DNA of 34,777 nucleotides from Opitutia bacterium. GTDB taxonomy: Bacteria; Verrucomicrobiota; Verrucomicrobiia; Opitutales; Opitutaceae. Of the stretch, positions 1-9,070 are shown piece after piece; the stretch's first letter is position 1, and the number at the start of each line of letters is the position of its first letter. The translations under genes and the position numbers were made by a program. The notes under the pieces are model-generated. The model had not been told where the DNA came from. It made no database searches and saw only the letters and a list, made by a program, of their open reading frames with translations. The stretch spans positions 1 to 34,777 of the forward strand of contig CANGCX010000019.1 of assembly GCA_947452315.1 (NCBI GenBank). Direction: 5' to 3'.

Positions 1-2519
1 CGGCCGTCGGGCAATTCGCCGGCGGCGTCCACGGGGAGGCCGAAATGAAACTCAAACGCGTGGCCATTTTTGCCGCGGCCCGGTTCGGCTTTTTTCGTTT
101 CATCAATGGCGCGGTAGCGATCGCGCCAGCCGCCCATCACGTCGAAATTTTCCAAGGCGAAACCGGGCGGATCCATTTTACTGTGACAGGAGGCGCAGCT
201 AGTGTCGGCGCGGTGTTTCTCGAGTTGCTGACGGATCGTGACGGCACCACGGATGTCGGGCTCGACGGCGGCGACCGGTGGTGGTGGTGGAATATCAATA
301 CCGAGGATGCGTTCGACGATCCATTTGCCGCGGAGCACGGGCGAAGTGGTGGTGCCGTTGGCGGTGATTTTTAACACGCTGGCCTGCGTCATGAAACCGC
401 CGCGCGGGCTGTCGGGCGGGAGCGTGACGCGGCGCATGGCGGCGCCTTTCACCTCGGGAATACCGTAGTGCGTCGCGAGGCGTTCGTTGAGATACGTGTA
501 ATCGGCGGCGACGATGCCGCGGACGGGCTGATCGGCGCGGATCATTTCCTCAAAGGTGAGGCGCGTCTCGGCGACGGCGGCTTCGGCGAGCGCGTCGTCG
601 AGGTAGTAATCGTTATAAAGCGTGGTCGAGGGCGTGGAGTCTTCGATTTTGCGCAGATCGATCCAGTAATCGAGAAACGCGTCGCGGAAGCGTTGCGACT
701 TGGCATCGGCGAGGAGTCGCTCGGTCTCTGCGCGCAAAGCGGCGGGTTGGCTCAAATCGCCCCGCGCGGCGCGCGCGCGGAGAGCGGCATCGGGCGGAGA
801 ATTCCAGAGAAAAAGTGCAAGACGGGTCGCGAGCGCGGTGTCGTCTAGCCGGCCGGGTTTCTCGTCAAGAAACACAAATCCCGGCGACGCGAGCACCGCA
901 GTATAAGTTGCTACCATGGCTTCGGCGAAACTCAAACCGGCGCTTTGGCGTTCATCAAAGAGCGCGAGGAAACGCGCGACGTCGGCTTCGGCGACGGGGC
1001 GGCGGTACGCGCGGTTGAGGAAACCACGGAGCAAGCGCGCGGCGTCGCCGTGCGGATCGTTCGAGACGATCTCGACGCGCGTTTCTTCGAGCGGTTCAAC
1101 GCGTTGGCCAGCTTGACGGCCGCCTTCACGGCGATCGCCGCGCGCGGTGATTGGCAGCGCTAGTCCGGAGGTGCGGGTCGGGGATTTTTTAAGCGGCAGC
1201 TCACCGAAAAGCAGGCGGTAACCGGCGGTGGTTTCGGCGTCGTAGAGCGGGCCTTCGACTTCCATCCAGCGGAAGGCAACACTGGGCACACCCGCGGGTG
1301 TCATGAGTGGGTTGCGGAAATTTTCTGGGCGCGAGCGGTAAAACCGCGAGGCATCGGGAACGAGCGTCTCGTTGGCCTGCAACCAAACCTCGCCGAGGTC
1401 ATACGTCGTAGGCTCAGGGGTGAGGTCAAACTCGCCGAGACGGCGATTGGGAACCCCGTTGCGGGTGTAAACGGTGATCGGCTCGACGGTGCGACCCGGT
1501 GAGAGCCGATCGTAGTCAGGCGTATTTAAATTGGGCGGCCGAATTTTTCCGACGGTGTCCGTGGAGTGAGAAAAGCTCTTGGTCACGCCGCCGGGTGCGG
1601 CCCACATTGTGTAACCATTGAAACGAATTCGGTAGCGACCCGCGACGGGCGCGCGAAATCCGTCCCAGCGGTAAGTGAAGCCGGTGACGTAATTACTCGA
1701 AACCCAACCCACCGCCTCACGGTCGCGCGTGGCTGGGTCTTGCGCGCCGACCGTAAGTGGCGCCTCACTCATGCGCACGGGGCGCTGCGGCTCGCGGTCG
1801 AGCAAGGGATACGTCATGCGGTCGGGCGAAGAATTAAAAGGGTTGGGCGTGAACTTACTGGTGAGCGTACGTTGATCGCGCGCGTAGTGGCGCACCGTGG
1901 TGGTGGACGGATGCTCGAGTTGCACGGTGAGTGCCTGGCGAATCGCGTAGTCGGCCGCAGCCATGTAGCGCGCGAGATGGACATGAGACACGTCGAGAGC
2001 GTCGCCGATTTTATTGTAACGGTTAGATTCCCCGTCGTCGGGAAATTGGCCGCGGATCTGGAGCCAGGGAGCGTGAAGGAGATCGCGCAGGGCATTTTCG
2101 TATTCGTAGCCGTTGAGGCGGCGTTGCGTGGCGCGACCTTCGCGGGCGATTAACTCGCGGTCGTGGGTGCCGAGCGTTTCACGGAGCGTAGCGAGAAAAG
2201 CAGCCGTCTCGGCGGCGTCGGGACGTTTTTTTTCTTTCGGCGGCATTTCGCCGGCGCCGAGGCGGTCGTGAACTTTGACCCACGTCGAAAAATCCGTCGT
2301 GGCGGTGAGGTCAAGGGTCAGCGAGGTGAGATCGAGACGGCCCTTCTTGTCCTCGTCGTTGTGGCAGGACGAACAATACTTGTCGGTGTAATCGAGGAGC
2401 GCGGCCGGCAGGGCGGCGGCGTGGAGCACGGCCGGCAAGACGACGGCGAAAAAAATTCCGGTGATCCGGCGCGCCCAGCGGTCGCGCCCCACCTTTAAAG
2501 TCGGGGCGAGCAAACTCAT
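1..2519 (-). CDS. PVC-type cytochrome c protein of the DUF1592/DUF1588 family (3' end beyond window)
   Basis: The minus-strand frame is open from an ATG at 2519 to the left edge (839 codons visible, no stop); I read every codon to check. Residues 1-36 form a signal peptide. A c-type haem motif CSSCH lies at 49-53, followed by a DUF1587-like region. Mid-protein there is a PA14-like beta segment ([17 protein letters not shown]). Then come DUF1595-like (NRAYRRPV), DUF1592-like and DUF1588-like ([13 protein letters not shown]) parts, and a second haem motif CASCH at 775-779. The usual last domain, DUF1585, would lie off the window. The family is secreted, abundant in Planctomycetota and Verrucomicrobiota, and of unproven function; a role in periplasmic electron transfer linked to polysaccharide or sulfated-glycan breakdown is inference. 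Its ATG overlaps the DUF1552 stop in ATGA (2516-2519), so the two are translationally coupled. Confidence 0.93.
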   Translation of the reverse strand, partial: MSLLAPTLKVGRDRWARRITGIFFAVVLPAVLHAAALPAALLDYTDKYCSSCHNDEDKKGRLDLTSLTLDLTATTDFSTWVKVHDRLGAGEMPPKEKKRPDAAETAAFLATLRETLGTHDRELIAREGRATQRRLNGYEYENALRDLLHAPWLQIRGQFPDDGESNRYNKIGDALDVSHVHLARYMAAADYAIRQALTVQLEHPSTTTVRHYARDQRTLTSKFTPNPFNSSPDRMTYPLLDREPQRPVRMSEAPLTVGAQDPATRDREAVGWVSSNYVTGFTYRWDGFRAPVAGRYRIRFNGYTMWAAPGGVTKSFSHSTDTVGKIRPPNLNTPDYDRLSPGRTVEPITVYTRNGVPNRRLGEFDLTPEPTTYDLGEVWLQANETLVPDASRFYRSRPENFRNPLMTPAGVPSVAFRWMEVEGPLYDAETTAGYRLLFGELPLKKSPTRTSGLALPITARGDRREGGRQAGQRVEPLEETRVEIVSNDPHGDAARLLRGFLNRAYRRPVAEADVARFLALFDERQSAGLSFAEAMVATYTAVLASPGFVFLDEKPGRLDDTALATRLALFLWNSPPDAALRARAARGDLSQPAALRAETERLLADAKSQRFRDAFLDYWIDLRKIEDSTPSTTLYNDYYLDDALAEAAVAETRLTFEEMIRADQPVRGIVAADYTYLNERLATHYGIPEVKGAAMRRVTLPPDSPRGGFMTQASVLKITANGTTTSPVLRGKWIVERILGIDIPPPPPVAAVEPDIRGAVTIRQQLEKHRADTSCASCHSKMDPPGFALENFDVMGGWRDRYRAIDETKKAEPGRGKNGHAFEFHFGLPVDAAGELPDG

Positions 2520-3865
2520 GCCAGCTCCAATCCGCGCATCGTGCCGGTGGACGAGGCGAACTTGTCGGTTTCGATGCCCATGCGCTGAAGCATGGAAACG
2601 TAGAGGTTCGGCAGGGGGTAATTGTTGGTCGTGCTGAAGGCGTGATGTTGACCGTGCCGGAAACCGCCGCCCGCGAGGATCGTGGGCATATTGAAACACG
2701 TGTGAGCGTTGGCGTCGCCGAAGTTGGAACCGTAGAGCACCATCGTACGATCAAGAAGCGTGTCTTCGGCTTCACGCACGGCTTTCAAATCGGCGAGGAG
2801 TTTGGCGAGGAGCTTCATGTGCCACTCGTCGATGGTGGTGAGCTCGGAGCGTTTCTTCTCAGATTTTCCGTGGTGCGAGAGATTGTGGTAGCCGTCGGAG
2901 ATAGTCTTGTCGGGGATGTCGAGGGCGGGCGTACTGACGCTGTCGAGCATGAGCGTGATGGCGCGAGTCGAGTCGGTCTCAAAGGCGAGGCGCGCAAGGT
3001 CGTACATGATTTTAACCTTTTCCATGTAAGCAGCGGGATTGGTGGGATCAACCGGAACGGGTGCTTGAACGACAGGCTTCGGTTTGGTTTCCCAGCCGCG
3101 GGAGGCTTGGAGACGGTGTTCGAGATCGCGCACGCTGGTGAAATATTGGTCAAGGCGGTCTCGGTCGCGGGCGGTGACACCGCGGGAGAGTTCGCGGGCC
3201 TGACCGGCGATCGTATCGAGGATACTGCGACCGTTATCGAGTTGGCGCAGTTGTGCCTTCACCTGCTCGGGCGAGCCTTGAAGAAAAAGCTGTTTGAACA
3301 CCTCGGCCGCCTTGTCTTCGGGCGGGATGGCGACGCCCGTGCCAGTCCACGAAAGGCTGCGCGTGCGGGTGTTGACGGCGAGCGTGAGCGAGGGGAAGCG
3401 CGTGAGGGTACCAATCTGCTCGGCGATGTGTTGGTCGAGCGAGACGGTGTTGCGAAACGAACTGCTGCCAGGATGCGGCGCGGCCGTAAGAAAACACACA
3501 TCGGCGGGGTGGCCGCCATCGACGTTAGGGTGTGAGACCCCGCTAAAAACGCTGAAGTCGGAGCGATGATCTTGGAGAAGTTTTAAGTACGGCGAAGCGA
3601 CATAATCACGGCCGGTGCCCGTCGGGAAAAATTGATCTCCCAGCAGACCAAGGTTGTTGCACACCGCGAGCATGCGCCGAGGTTTGGCCCCAGGCGCGAG
3701 TGGGCTATCGGCTTTGGCGCCCGCACGAGCGACGCCGGGCAACATTGATTCAAGAAACGGCAATGAGAGAGCGATGCCCGCGCCTTGCAGAAAACGGCGA
3801 CGCGAGAGGGGCACACGCGTCGTCACAAACGGCGCGCGGGGCGAAAAAAAGGGGTAAGTGGGCAT
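2516..3865 (-). CDS. DUF1552 family secreted protein with Tat signal
   Basis: A 449-residue protein of the DUF1552 (HXXSHH) family. The N-terminus carries a twin-arginine signal (SRRRFLQG at 21-28 followed by a hydrophobic stretch), so export in folded form by Tat is expected. The signature HNLSHH lies at 327-332. The region before it ([11 protein letters not shown]) and the C-terminal part ([13 protein letters not shown]) resemble the alkaline-phosphatase/sulfatase-like fold also proposed for DUF1501 proteins. The enzymatic activity of the family is not established. It is first in a two-gene operon with the DUF1592 cytochrome (4-bp ATGA overlap); this pairing recurs in PVC genomes, which suggests the two work together. 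No strong Shine-Dalgarno precedes the ATG. The upstream gap (3866-4118) is AT-rich at 3900-3930 and probably holds its promoter, but I cannot name clear -35/-10 boxes. Confidence 0.93.
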   Translation of the reverse strand: MPTYPFFSPRAPFVTTRVPLSRRRFLQGAGIALSLPFLESMLPGVARAGAKADSPLAPGAKPRRMLAVCNNLGLLGDQFFPTGTGRDYVASPYLKLLQDHRSDFSVFSGVSHPNVDGGHPADVCFLTAAPHPGSSSFRNTVSLDQHIAEQIGTLTRFPSLTLAVNTRTRSLSWTGTGVAIPPEDKAAEVFKQLFLQGSPEQVKAQLRQLDNGRSILDTIAGQARELSRGVTARDRDRLDQYFTSVRDLEHRLQASRGWETKPKPVVQAPVPVDPTNPAAYMEKVKIMYDLARLAFETDSTRAITLMLDSVSTPALDIPDKTISDGYHNLSHHGKSEKKRSELTTIDEWHMKLLAKLLADLKAVREAEDTLLDRTMVLYGSNFGDANAHTCFNMPTILAGGGFRHGQHHAFSTTNNYPLPNLYVSMLQRMGIETDKFASSTGTMRGLELA

Positions 3866-4090
3866 GATACAACCAAGAGGGGCGGGTAAAAAAGGGGCTG
3901 AACTAAAATAATTTCCCTTACAAAATTAAGCCCGCCCTAAAAGGCAAACCCAGGCTAAAATAGGCGGAGCAGTATCACCAAGGGGGTCAGGGTCCCTGAA
4001 GGGGAGGACACCGAGCACTAGCCCATTCATCCCGTCACCTGTTTAACCGCCGCGGTCAATCCGATCGCCTCAATACCTATTCTTGGAAAG

Positions 4091-4110
4091 CGGGCCTAAG
4101 CGTAGGTCCG
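4091..4110 (-). terminator. possible hairpin terminator after the AbiE-like pair
   Basis: Positions 4091-4098 and 4103-4110 form an 8-bp stem (one G-T wobble) with a tetraloop, 8 bp beyond the stop of the antitoxin-like gene. There is no clean U-run on the minus strand, so this may be a weak terminator or a processing hairpin. The rest of 3866-4118 shows only a short inverted repeat at 3987-3999. Confidence 0.35.
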
Positions 4111-4118
4111 TTCGATTT

Positions 4119-4742
4119 TCAATCCTCTGTCGCGGCGTGCTGCTCGCGAATCGTGCGCAAGGCCTGCTCCACCGCTGAGCGCACGCGCGGAGTTTTAATC
4201 TGCCGCAACCAGGTTTGAACTTCCTTCCAGCGCAGTCCCTTCAAGTTGGTCTCCGGCAGACTTCCACTGACTCGGCTGCGATTCATGGCCGTGAGATAGG
4301 CCAGATCGAACAATGCCTTTTCGGGTGAAGCGACAAACCCATCGACACGGGCATCGTAGGCGTAGCCGCCGAAAAGCTCGGGCTTGATGCGATGCAGGGC
4401 AATGCGACCGCCCGGCATTTCCACTTCGCCCGGCCGCCCAAGCGTGACGGCGAACTGGGTCTGGGGAAGTTGCTGAATCCGTTCGTGCACGCGCAGGGCG
4501 GACCAGCCGGAGAGATACGCCTGATAAGGATCGGCCGCAGCCGTGACCAGCGCGCCCGCCTTGGAGGCCGAAACACCAAGGAGCCACGTGCCTTTCTTTA
4601 AGGGCGTGCTCAAGCCCGCCGCCGCGAGCCGCCGCAAGGCCATCGAAGCCGCCGGAATACTTACGCCGGCAAGCTGCGCCGCCGAGCGTGTCGTGATGCG
4701 TTTCTGCCCGACCAGCTTCTGATAAAATCCGAGCGAGGTCAT
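4119..4742 (-). CDS. AbiEi-like antitoxin / winged-helix regulator (type IV toxin-antitoxin)
   Basis: 207 residues from the ATG at 4742, chosen because it overlaps the stop of the toxin gene in ATGA (4739-4742). A longer frame starting at 4805 would run inside the toxin gene. The N-terminal 60 residues look like a winged helix-turn-helix (ITTRSAAQLAGV ... ASMALRRLAAAGL ... GTWLL), as in AbiEi antitoxins, which bind DNA and autorepress their operon. The C-terminal half (LHRIKPELFGGY, SPEKALFDLAYL) matches the AbiEi C-terminal domain, which is needed to neutralise the toxin. In the described AbiE systems antitoxin and toxin do not form a stable complex (type IV). The gene order, toxin first, is reversed from the classical abiEi-abiEii layout. 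Family assignment is from recognisable motifs; the exact partner relationship is inferred from adjacency. Confidence 0.82.
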   Translation of the reverse strand: MTSLGFYQKLVGQKRITTRSAAQLAGVSIPAASMALRRLAAAGLSTPLKKGTWLLGVSASKAGALVTAAADPYQAYLSGWSALRVHERIQQLPQTQFAVTLGRPGEVEMPGGRIALHRIKPELFGGYAYDARVDGFVASPEKALFDLAYLTAMNRSRVSGSLPETNLKGLRWKEVQTWLRQIKTPRVRSAVEQALRTIREQHAATED

Positions 4743-5497
4743 GACGAGGCGGGCGGCAGCGCCGCCAAAAGATCGTGCCGGACTTTCGCCGACATCGTTG
4801 CCCAAGCTTCGGACGTTCCGTAGTGCGCGACCAAATCCGTCGGGAGGAACGGCACGACTTGATCCTTGAACCGGTCGAATCCGATCAGGCCAAGTTGCTC
4901 CAACGCCTGCGCCACCAATTCCGGCGGCGCTTCCCGCCCCGCCGCCGCGTAGCGCGAGAGATGATGCAGATCGAAAACATCGCGCGCCTGCACTTGGGTT
5001 CGCGTGGCCAGGGCGTTGATTTTTTGGCGATAGACGGCAGGTGGCGTGTAGTGATTGAAAACGAACGGGACTACCTGTTGCTCGGCGAGCAACGCGAGCG
5101 ACGGTGGTTCGGTCACGCAGTTTTCAAAGGGCTCATCCTTCCGCCGGGAAAATTCCAAACGTGTCGGCAGCGGATTCGCCTCGTAGATGACATGGAATTT
5201 CCAGCGTTGCGCGGTTTGCGTCTGCTTGGCCGGTTTGATTTCGCTGAGCGTGATGCCGACGGCGGCGAGTTCGGTCAGCAGCGGGCGACTGGCCAGCACC
5301 TTGTTGACGTTCTTCTTCAAAATCTCGACGCCGACCACGCGCGAATCGAAATCGATGTCTTCGGAGAGACGTGGGCTGTTGTGGTAGAGACGCAAGTTCA
5401 CTCCACCTTTCAGGCAGATCGTTCCGGGACTGATCACGCTCGCGAAATGCCGAAGGAATACGAGGTGAAAGCGTTCAACTGCCTCTCTTTGATTCAT
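4739..5497 (-). CDS. AbiEii/AbiGii family nucleotidyltransferase toxin
   Basis: 252 residues. Polymerase-beta-type nucleotidyltransferase motifs are intact: KGGVNLRL at 30-37 (motif I), SEDIDF at 45-50 carrying the two metal-binding Asp (47 and 49), and a later acidic position in TRLEFSRR near 115. KINALATR with K159 and ARDVFDLHHL around 171-180 match motifs III and IV. Family members studied so far are bacteriostatic toxins used in abortive phage infection; related mycobacterial MenT enzymes add nucleotides to tRNA acceptor stems. Whether this one does so is unknown. It is the first gene of a two-gene operon coupled to the antitoxin-like gene by a 4-bp overlap. It starts 169 bp from the CCA end of a tRNA-Glu gene, a common landing site for defence islands. 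All catalytic residues appear present, so it should be active. Confidence 0.88.
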   Translation of the reverse strand: MNQREAVERFHLVFLRHFASVISPGTICLKGGVNLRLYHNSPRLSEDIDFDSRVVGVEILKKNVNKVLASRPLLTELAAVGITLSEIKPAKQTQTAQRWKFHVIYEANPLPTRLEFSRRKDEPFENCVTEPPSLALLAEQQVVPFVFNHYTPPAVYRQKINALATRTQVQARDVFDLHHLSRYAAAGREAPPELVAQALEQLGLIGFDRFKDQVVPFLPTDLVAHYGTSEAWATMSAKVRHDLLAALPPASS

Positions 5498-5665
5498 GGC
5501 TAGGTATTCACACAGGCGTTAAGATCAAGCAATAGTAAACCTTAGGGCGATGACGAACTTTCCCGAAATATCGTGAAAGGGTCGGTTTATCTAAAAACAA
5601 AGAAAGCAACGACTTGCGTCGGTGCTTTCATGATCTCTCCTCTGAGTTCTTACTTTTTCAGAAGC

Positions 5666-5742
5666 TGGCGTCCCCACGGGGATTCGAACCCCGGTTCTTA
5701 CCGTGAAAGGGTAGTGTCCTAACCGGGCTAGACGATGGGGAC
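5666..5742 (-). tRNA. tRNA-Glu (anticodon UUC), CCA encoded
   Basis: Read on the minus strand, 5742 to 5666 folds as a tRNA. There is a 7-bp acceptor stem (GTCCCCA with TGGGGAC), a D-arm (GTCTAG...GGAC), an anticodon loop CTTTCAC with anticodon TTC, a T-arm (CGGGG TTCGAAT CCCCG), discriminator G and an encoded CCA (5666-5668). It closely resembles E. coli tRNA-Glu. The lowest pair of the anticodon stem is a C-A mismatch, leaving four Watson-Crick pairs there. Confidence 0.97.
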
Positions 5743-5758
5743 AGACCTTAAGCCGCGG

Positions 5759-5786
5759 AACGTACCCCGAGACTAATTCCGCGCAA
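5759..5786 (-). promoter_or_regulatory. candidate promoter of tRNA-Glu
   Basis: On the minus strand TTGCGC (5786-5781) and TACGTT (5764-5759) are 16 bp apart and end 16 bp before the tRNA 5' end, which is plausible sigma-70 spacing. Box matches are only moderate. Confidence 0.35.
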
Positions 5787-5894
5787 GGGCTTTTTTAAAT
5801 GATCTTGGACCACGCTTACCTACGGCCATCCGCGAGGCCATGCTTGAGTTACCGGCCCCCACCCTGTCTTTGTGCTGCATCGCCTGATCTCCGG

Positions 5895-6914
5895 ATGAAC
5901 CTGCGCTACTATCCCCACACGCTCGAACTGCGTCACGCATTCACCATCGCCACCGCCTCACGCACCACCACGCCAGCCATGATGGTCGAGGTCGAACACG
6001 AGGGTGTCATCGGCTACGGCGAGGCCGCGATGCCCCCTTACCTCGGCGAGAGCCAAACCAGCGCAGCGGCGTTTCTTGATCGGGTCGACCTCACGCGCGT
6101 CGCCGATCCATTTCAGCTCGAGGAAATTCTTCCCGCGATCGACGCCTTGGCTCCCGGCAACACCGCCGCCAAAGCCGCCGTGGATATCGCGCTCCACGAT
6201 TGGATTGGTAAAAAACTGGGCGCCCCCTGGCACCGTATCTGGGGCCTCGACCCCGCGCGCGCGCCCGTCACGTCATTCACCATTGGTATCGATACGCCGG
6301 AAATCGTCCGCACCAAAACCCACGAGGCTGCGCCCTACAAAATCATTAAAGTGAAACTCGGCCGCGACGCAGCAACCGACCGCAAACTCATCGAAACCAT
6401 CCGCGAAGTCTCTGATCGACCCATCACCGTCGATGCCAACCAAGGCTGGCGCGATCGTACCGAAGCGCTCCGCATGATCGAGTGGCTGGCTGCGCGTGGC
6501 GTCGTTTTCATCGAGCAACCCATGCCCAAAGAGCAGCCCGACGATACCGCTTGGCTACGCGAGCACAGTCCGCTCCCGCTGATCGCAGACGAGAGCGTCC
6601 AACGTCTCGCTGATGTGCGCCGCGCTGACGGCGTCTTCGACGGCATCAACATCAAACTCATGAAGTGCACCGGCCTGCGCGAAGCGCACAAGATGATCAC
6701 CCTCGCTCGCGCCCTAGACCTCAAGGTCATGCTTGGTTGCATGACAGAAACCTCCTGTGCCATCTCCGCCGCGGCGCAACTTTCTCCGCTGGTCGATTGG
6801 GCCGATCTCGACGGCGCCTTGCTCATCAAAAACGACCTCTTCGCCGGCACCACAATCGTCGACGGCAAGATCACGCTCAACGATCGCCCCGGCCTCGGCC
6901 TCGTGAAACTCTGA
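5895..6914 (+). CDS. dipeptide epimerase (L-Ala-D/L-Glu epimerase type, enolase superfamily)
   Basis: 339 residues from ATG 5895. A longer frame from 5799 adds a proline/cysteine-rich, non-homologous leader reaching almost to the tRNA, so the later start fits the family length better. It would epimerise L-Ala-D-Glu to L-Ala-L-Glu so that murein dipeptide can be degraded. Enolase-superfamily residues are visible: KVK at 152-154, metal ligands D180 (VDAN), E207 (FIEQP) and D232 (ADES), and the second base lysine in INIKLMK around 254. The DLD at 304-306 matches the DxD motif that binds the dipeptide amino group in Ala-Glu epimerases. It is first in a plus-strand unit with nagZ-like and amidase genes (gap 16 bp), which strongly supports the murein dipeptide substrate over other enolase-superfamily substrates. 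Cytoplasmic. Confidence 0.92.
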   Translation: MNLRYYPHTLELRHAFTIATASRTTTPAMMVEVEHEGVIGYGEAAMPPYLGESQTSAAAFLDRVDLTRVADPFQLEEILPAIDALAPGNTAAKAAVDIALHDWIGKKLGAPWHRIWGLDPARAPVTSFTIGIDTPEIVRTKTHEAAPYKIIKVKLGRDAATDRKLIETIREVSDRPITVDANQGWRDRTEALRMIEWLAARGVVFIEQPMPKEQPDDTAWLREHSPLPLIADESVQRLADVRRADGVFDGINIKLMKCTGLREAHKMITLARALDLKVMLGCMTETSCAISAAAQLSPLVDWADLDGALLIKNDLFAGTTIVDGKITLNDRPGLGLVKL

Positions 6915-6930
6915 TCGTTTTTCGCCACCT

Positions 6931-8013
6931 ATGTCTGCCGTCAACCCGCCCGCCGCGCCCACGCTCCGCGAAAAAATTGGCCAGCTTTTCAACGTCGGTT
7001 TCCGCGGCCGTACGCCCGCCGAATGCGAACTGATCGCGCGCGATCTGCGCGAACTTCATTTGGGCGGCGTGATTTTTTTCGATCAGGACATGGCCGGCGG
7101 CACCATCGATTCCGGCCCGCGGCTGCGCAACATCGAGTCACCGGCGCAGGTCAAAACCCTCATAGCGTACTTGCAGGCTCAAGCGCGCGTGCCGCTACTC
7201 GTCTCCGTCGATCAAGAAGGCGGTCGCGTCAATCGCCTCAAGCCCAGCTACGGTTTCCCGCCGAGTATTTCTCACCAAGAGCTCGGGCGTCTCGACCAAC
7301 CTACAGAGACTTACCGCCACGCCGCCGCCACCGCGCAGACGCTCGCCGCCGTGGGTTTTAATTTCAACCTCGCCCCGGTCGTCGACCTCGATGCCAACCC
7401 CAACAACCCAATCATCCAGGGCAAGGGTCGCAGTTTTTCCGCTGATCCCGCTACCGTCGCGCGCCACGCCGCCGAGTTCGTTCGCGCGCATCGCGCGCAC
7501 GGCGTTCTCACGTGCGCGAAACATTTTCCCGGTCACGGCAGCGCCGCGGGCGATACGCATCTCGGACTTGTCGATGTAACCTCGACGTGGCACGAACGCG
7601 AGTTACTCCCGTTTCAATCGCTCATCACTGCCGGTCTATGCGACGCGATCATGACCGCGCACGTTTTCCACGGCCAACTTGACCCGGTACATCCCGCGAC
7701 GCTTTCACCTGCGATCATCACCGGATTACTCCGTGAGAAGCTCAGTTTCAACGGTGTGATCACCAGCGACGACATGGAGATGAAAGCGATCTCGCAGCAC
7801 TACGGCCTAGAAAAGTCTGTGCCCGCCGCCATCGCCGCGGGCATCGACGTGCTCTGCTTCGGAAACAACCTTACCTACGATCCGGACATCGCGCGTAAAG
7901 CCATCGCCATTTTGGTACACGCCGTCGAACAAGGCCAACTCACTGAAGCCCGCATCGATATTTCCTACCGCCGCGTCCTTGCCCTCAAACGCCGAGCGGG
8001 CCTCATCGCTTAG
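6931..8013 (+). CDS. nagZ: GH3 beta-N-acetylhexosaminidase (NagZ-like)
   Basis: 360 residues, no signal peptide, so cytoplasmic as expected for NagZ. It removes GlcNAc from GlcNAc-1,6-anhydroMurNAc peptides during murein recycling. NagZ-type signatures are complete: DQEGGRVNRL at 94-103, the substrate-binding KHFPGHG at 197-203, the flexible-loop D208/H210 pair (the His/Asp dyad unique to GH3 N-acetylglucosaminidases), and the nucleophile Asp in SDDM at 279-282. The length equals the single-domain NagZ class (about 340-360 residues), without the C-terminal sandwich of GH3 beta-glucosidases. It lies 16 bp after the epimerase and 16 bp before the amidase gene, so co-transcription is likely. Confidence 0.94.
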   Translation: MSAVNPPAAPTLREKIGQLFNVGFRGRTPAECELIARDLRELHLGGVIFFDQDMAGGTIDSGPRLRNIESPAQVKTLIAYLQAQARVPLLVSVDQEGGRVNRLKPSYGFPPSISHQELGRLDQPTETYRHAAATAQTLAAVGFNFNLAPVVDLDANPNNPIIQGKGRSFSADPATVARHAAEFVRAHRAHGVLTCAKHFPGHGSAAGDTHLGLVDVTSTWHERELLPFQSLITAGLCDAIMTAHVFHGQLDPVHPATLSPAIITGLLREKLSFNGVITSDDMEMKAISQHYGLEKSVPAAIAAGIDVLCFGNNLTYDPDIARKAIAILVHAVEQGQLTEARIDISYRRVLALKRRAGLIA

Positions 8014-8029
8014 CTACTCCTACCCTCTT

Positions 8030-9037
8030 ATGCTCTGTCGCCCGCTCTCACTCGCCACCTCCGCCCTCGCGTGCGCCACGCTGTTGCTGTTCTCTAGTTG
8101 CCGCACCGTCCCGGGCACCGCCGTCCAACGCCACGGCGATGAAATCATTGTCGCGGGCCAACTCTTTCATACCGGCACACCTGTCGTCACGTGGATGGAT
8201 GCGGGCGGCTACGACGCTTACCGGGTCGAACGCCGTTTCAGCCCCTACGCCGAGAGTAGCTACGAGCAGACGGTCGCCGCCGTGAAAGACATCACCGCAC
8301 CCAACCGTTATAGCGCACGTACCAACACGCTTTCGCCTACGGAGATTGAAAAAATTCGCGGGGGTGGCTGGACACTTCCGCAGCTCCAAAATGTCGTCGA
8401 TCAATTCGTCCTGCATTACGATGTCTGCGGTCTTAGTAAGACCTGTTTCAACGTTCTGCATGATCACCGCGGCCTGAGCGTGCACTTCATGTTGGATCTG
8501 GACGGCACGATTTACCAAACGCTCGATCTCAAAGAACGCGCCCGTCACGCCACGACTTCCAACAATCGCTCCATCGGCATCGAGATCGCCAACATGGGAG
8601 CCTATCCACCCGGCGCGACCAAGACCCTCGAGGAATGGTACGGCCGCGACGCCACCGGTCGTACGATCATCACGATCCCCGCTCGCGTCGGTGACCCGAT
8701 GCTGCGCGTGAAAAACTTCGTCGGGCGCCCTGCCCGCCCTGAACCCATCCGTGGCGTCGTGCAAGGCACCGATCTCGTCCAATACGATTTTACGCCGGAG
8801 CAATACGCCGCGCTCGCCAAACTCACCGCCGCCCTCACAAAAATTTTTCCCAAGATCACCTGCGATATTCCGCGTGGTCCCAATGGTCAGGTAATCCCGC
8901 AGAAATTGCCCGATACCGAACTCGCCACCTACCAAGGTGTCCTCGGCCACTATCACATTCAGACTAACAAGACCGATCCTGGCCCGGCACTCCAATGGGA
9001 AAAATTGATTTCGGAGGCCCGCGCCTTGAGAAATTAA
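8030..9037 (+). CDS. lipoprotein N-acetylmuramoyl-L-alanine amidase (AmpD/AmiD family)
   Basis: 335 residues from ATG 8030; an alternative start at 7979 would lie inside nagZ. The N-terminus is a lipoprotein signal (hydrophobic stretch ending FSSC, Cys24), so the protein is probably membrane-anchored outside the cytoplasm, like E. coli AmiD rather than cytosolic AmpD. The amidase_2 zinc site is visible: H129 (VLHYD), H309 (LGHYH) and D316 in KTDPGPALQW, the AmpD-type C-terminal motif. SIGIEIANMG at 181-190 carries the conserved Glu. It would cleave the MurNAc-L-Ala bond in murein or anhydromuropeptides. It is third in the recycling unit. A 110-residue N-terminal region before the catalytic domain, and an insertion around 190-245, make it longer than AmpD. 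Confidence 0.9.
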   Translation: MLCRPLSLATSALACATLLLFSSCRTVPGTAVQRHGDEIIVAGQLFHTGTPVVTWMDAGGYDAYRVERRFSPYAESSYEQTVAAVKDITAPNRYSARTNTLSPTEIEKIRGGGWTLPQLQNVVDQFVLHYDVCGLSKTCFNVLHDHRGLSVHFMLDLDGTIYQTLDLKERARHATTSNNRSIGIEIANMGAYPPGATKTLEEWYGRDATGRTIITIPARVGDPMLRVKNFVGRPARPEPIRGVVQGTDLVQYDFTPEQYAALAKLTAALTKIFPKITCDIPRGPNGQVIPQKLPDTELATYQGVLGHYHIQTNKTDPGPALQWEKLISEARALRN

Positions 9038-9070
9038 AAACACTCCACGCTCTTTCATTACCCCTACCCC

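Noticed and set aside
269-290. GGT/TGG trinucleotide run
   Set aside because: It encodes a proline run in the DUF1592-family protein, typical of the linker after the DUF1588 motif; not an independent repeat.
2642-3535. 297-codon plus-strand open frame
   Set aside because: Exactly antisense to the DUF1552 gene; codon pattern and lack of any motif show a shadow frame in high-GC DNA.
3866-4118. Possible attachment-site copy of the tRNA-Glu 3' end on the far side of the AbiE-like pair
   Set aside because: I looked for the T-arm and acceptor sequence here and found no match, so there is no sequence proof of an integrated element; no integrase is present.
4775-5503. 242-codon plus-strand open frame
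   Set aside because: Antisense of the AbiEii-like gene, whose nucleotidyltransferase motifs are intact.
8048-9058. 336-codon minus-strand open frame
   Set aside because: Antisense of the amidase gene, which has a complete zinc site and a lipoprotein signal.
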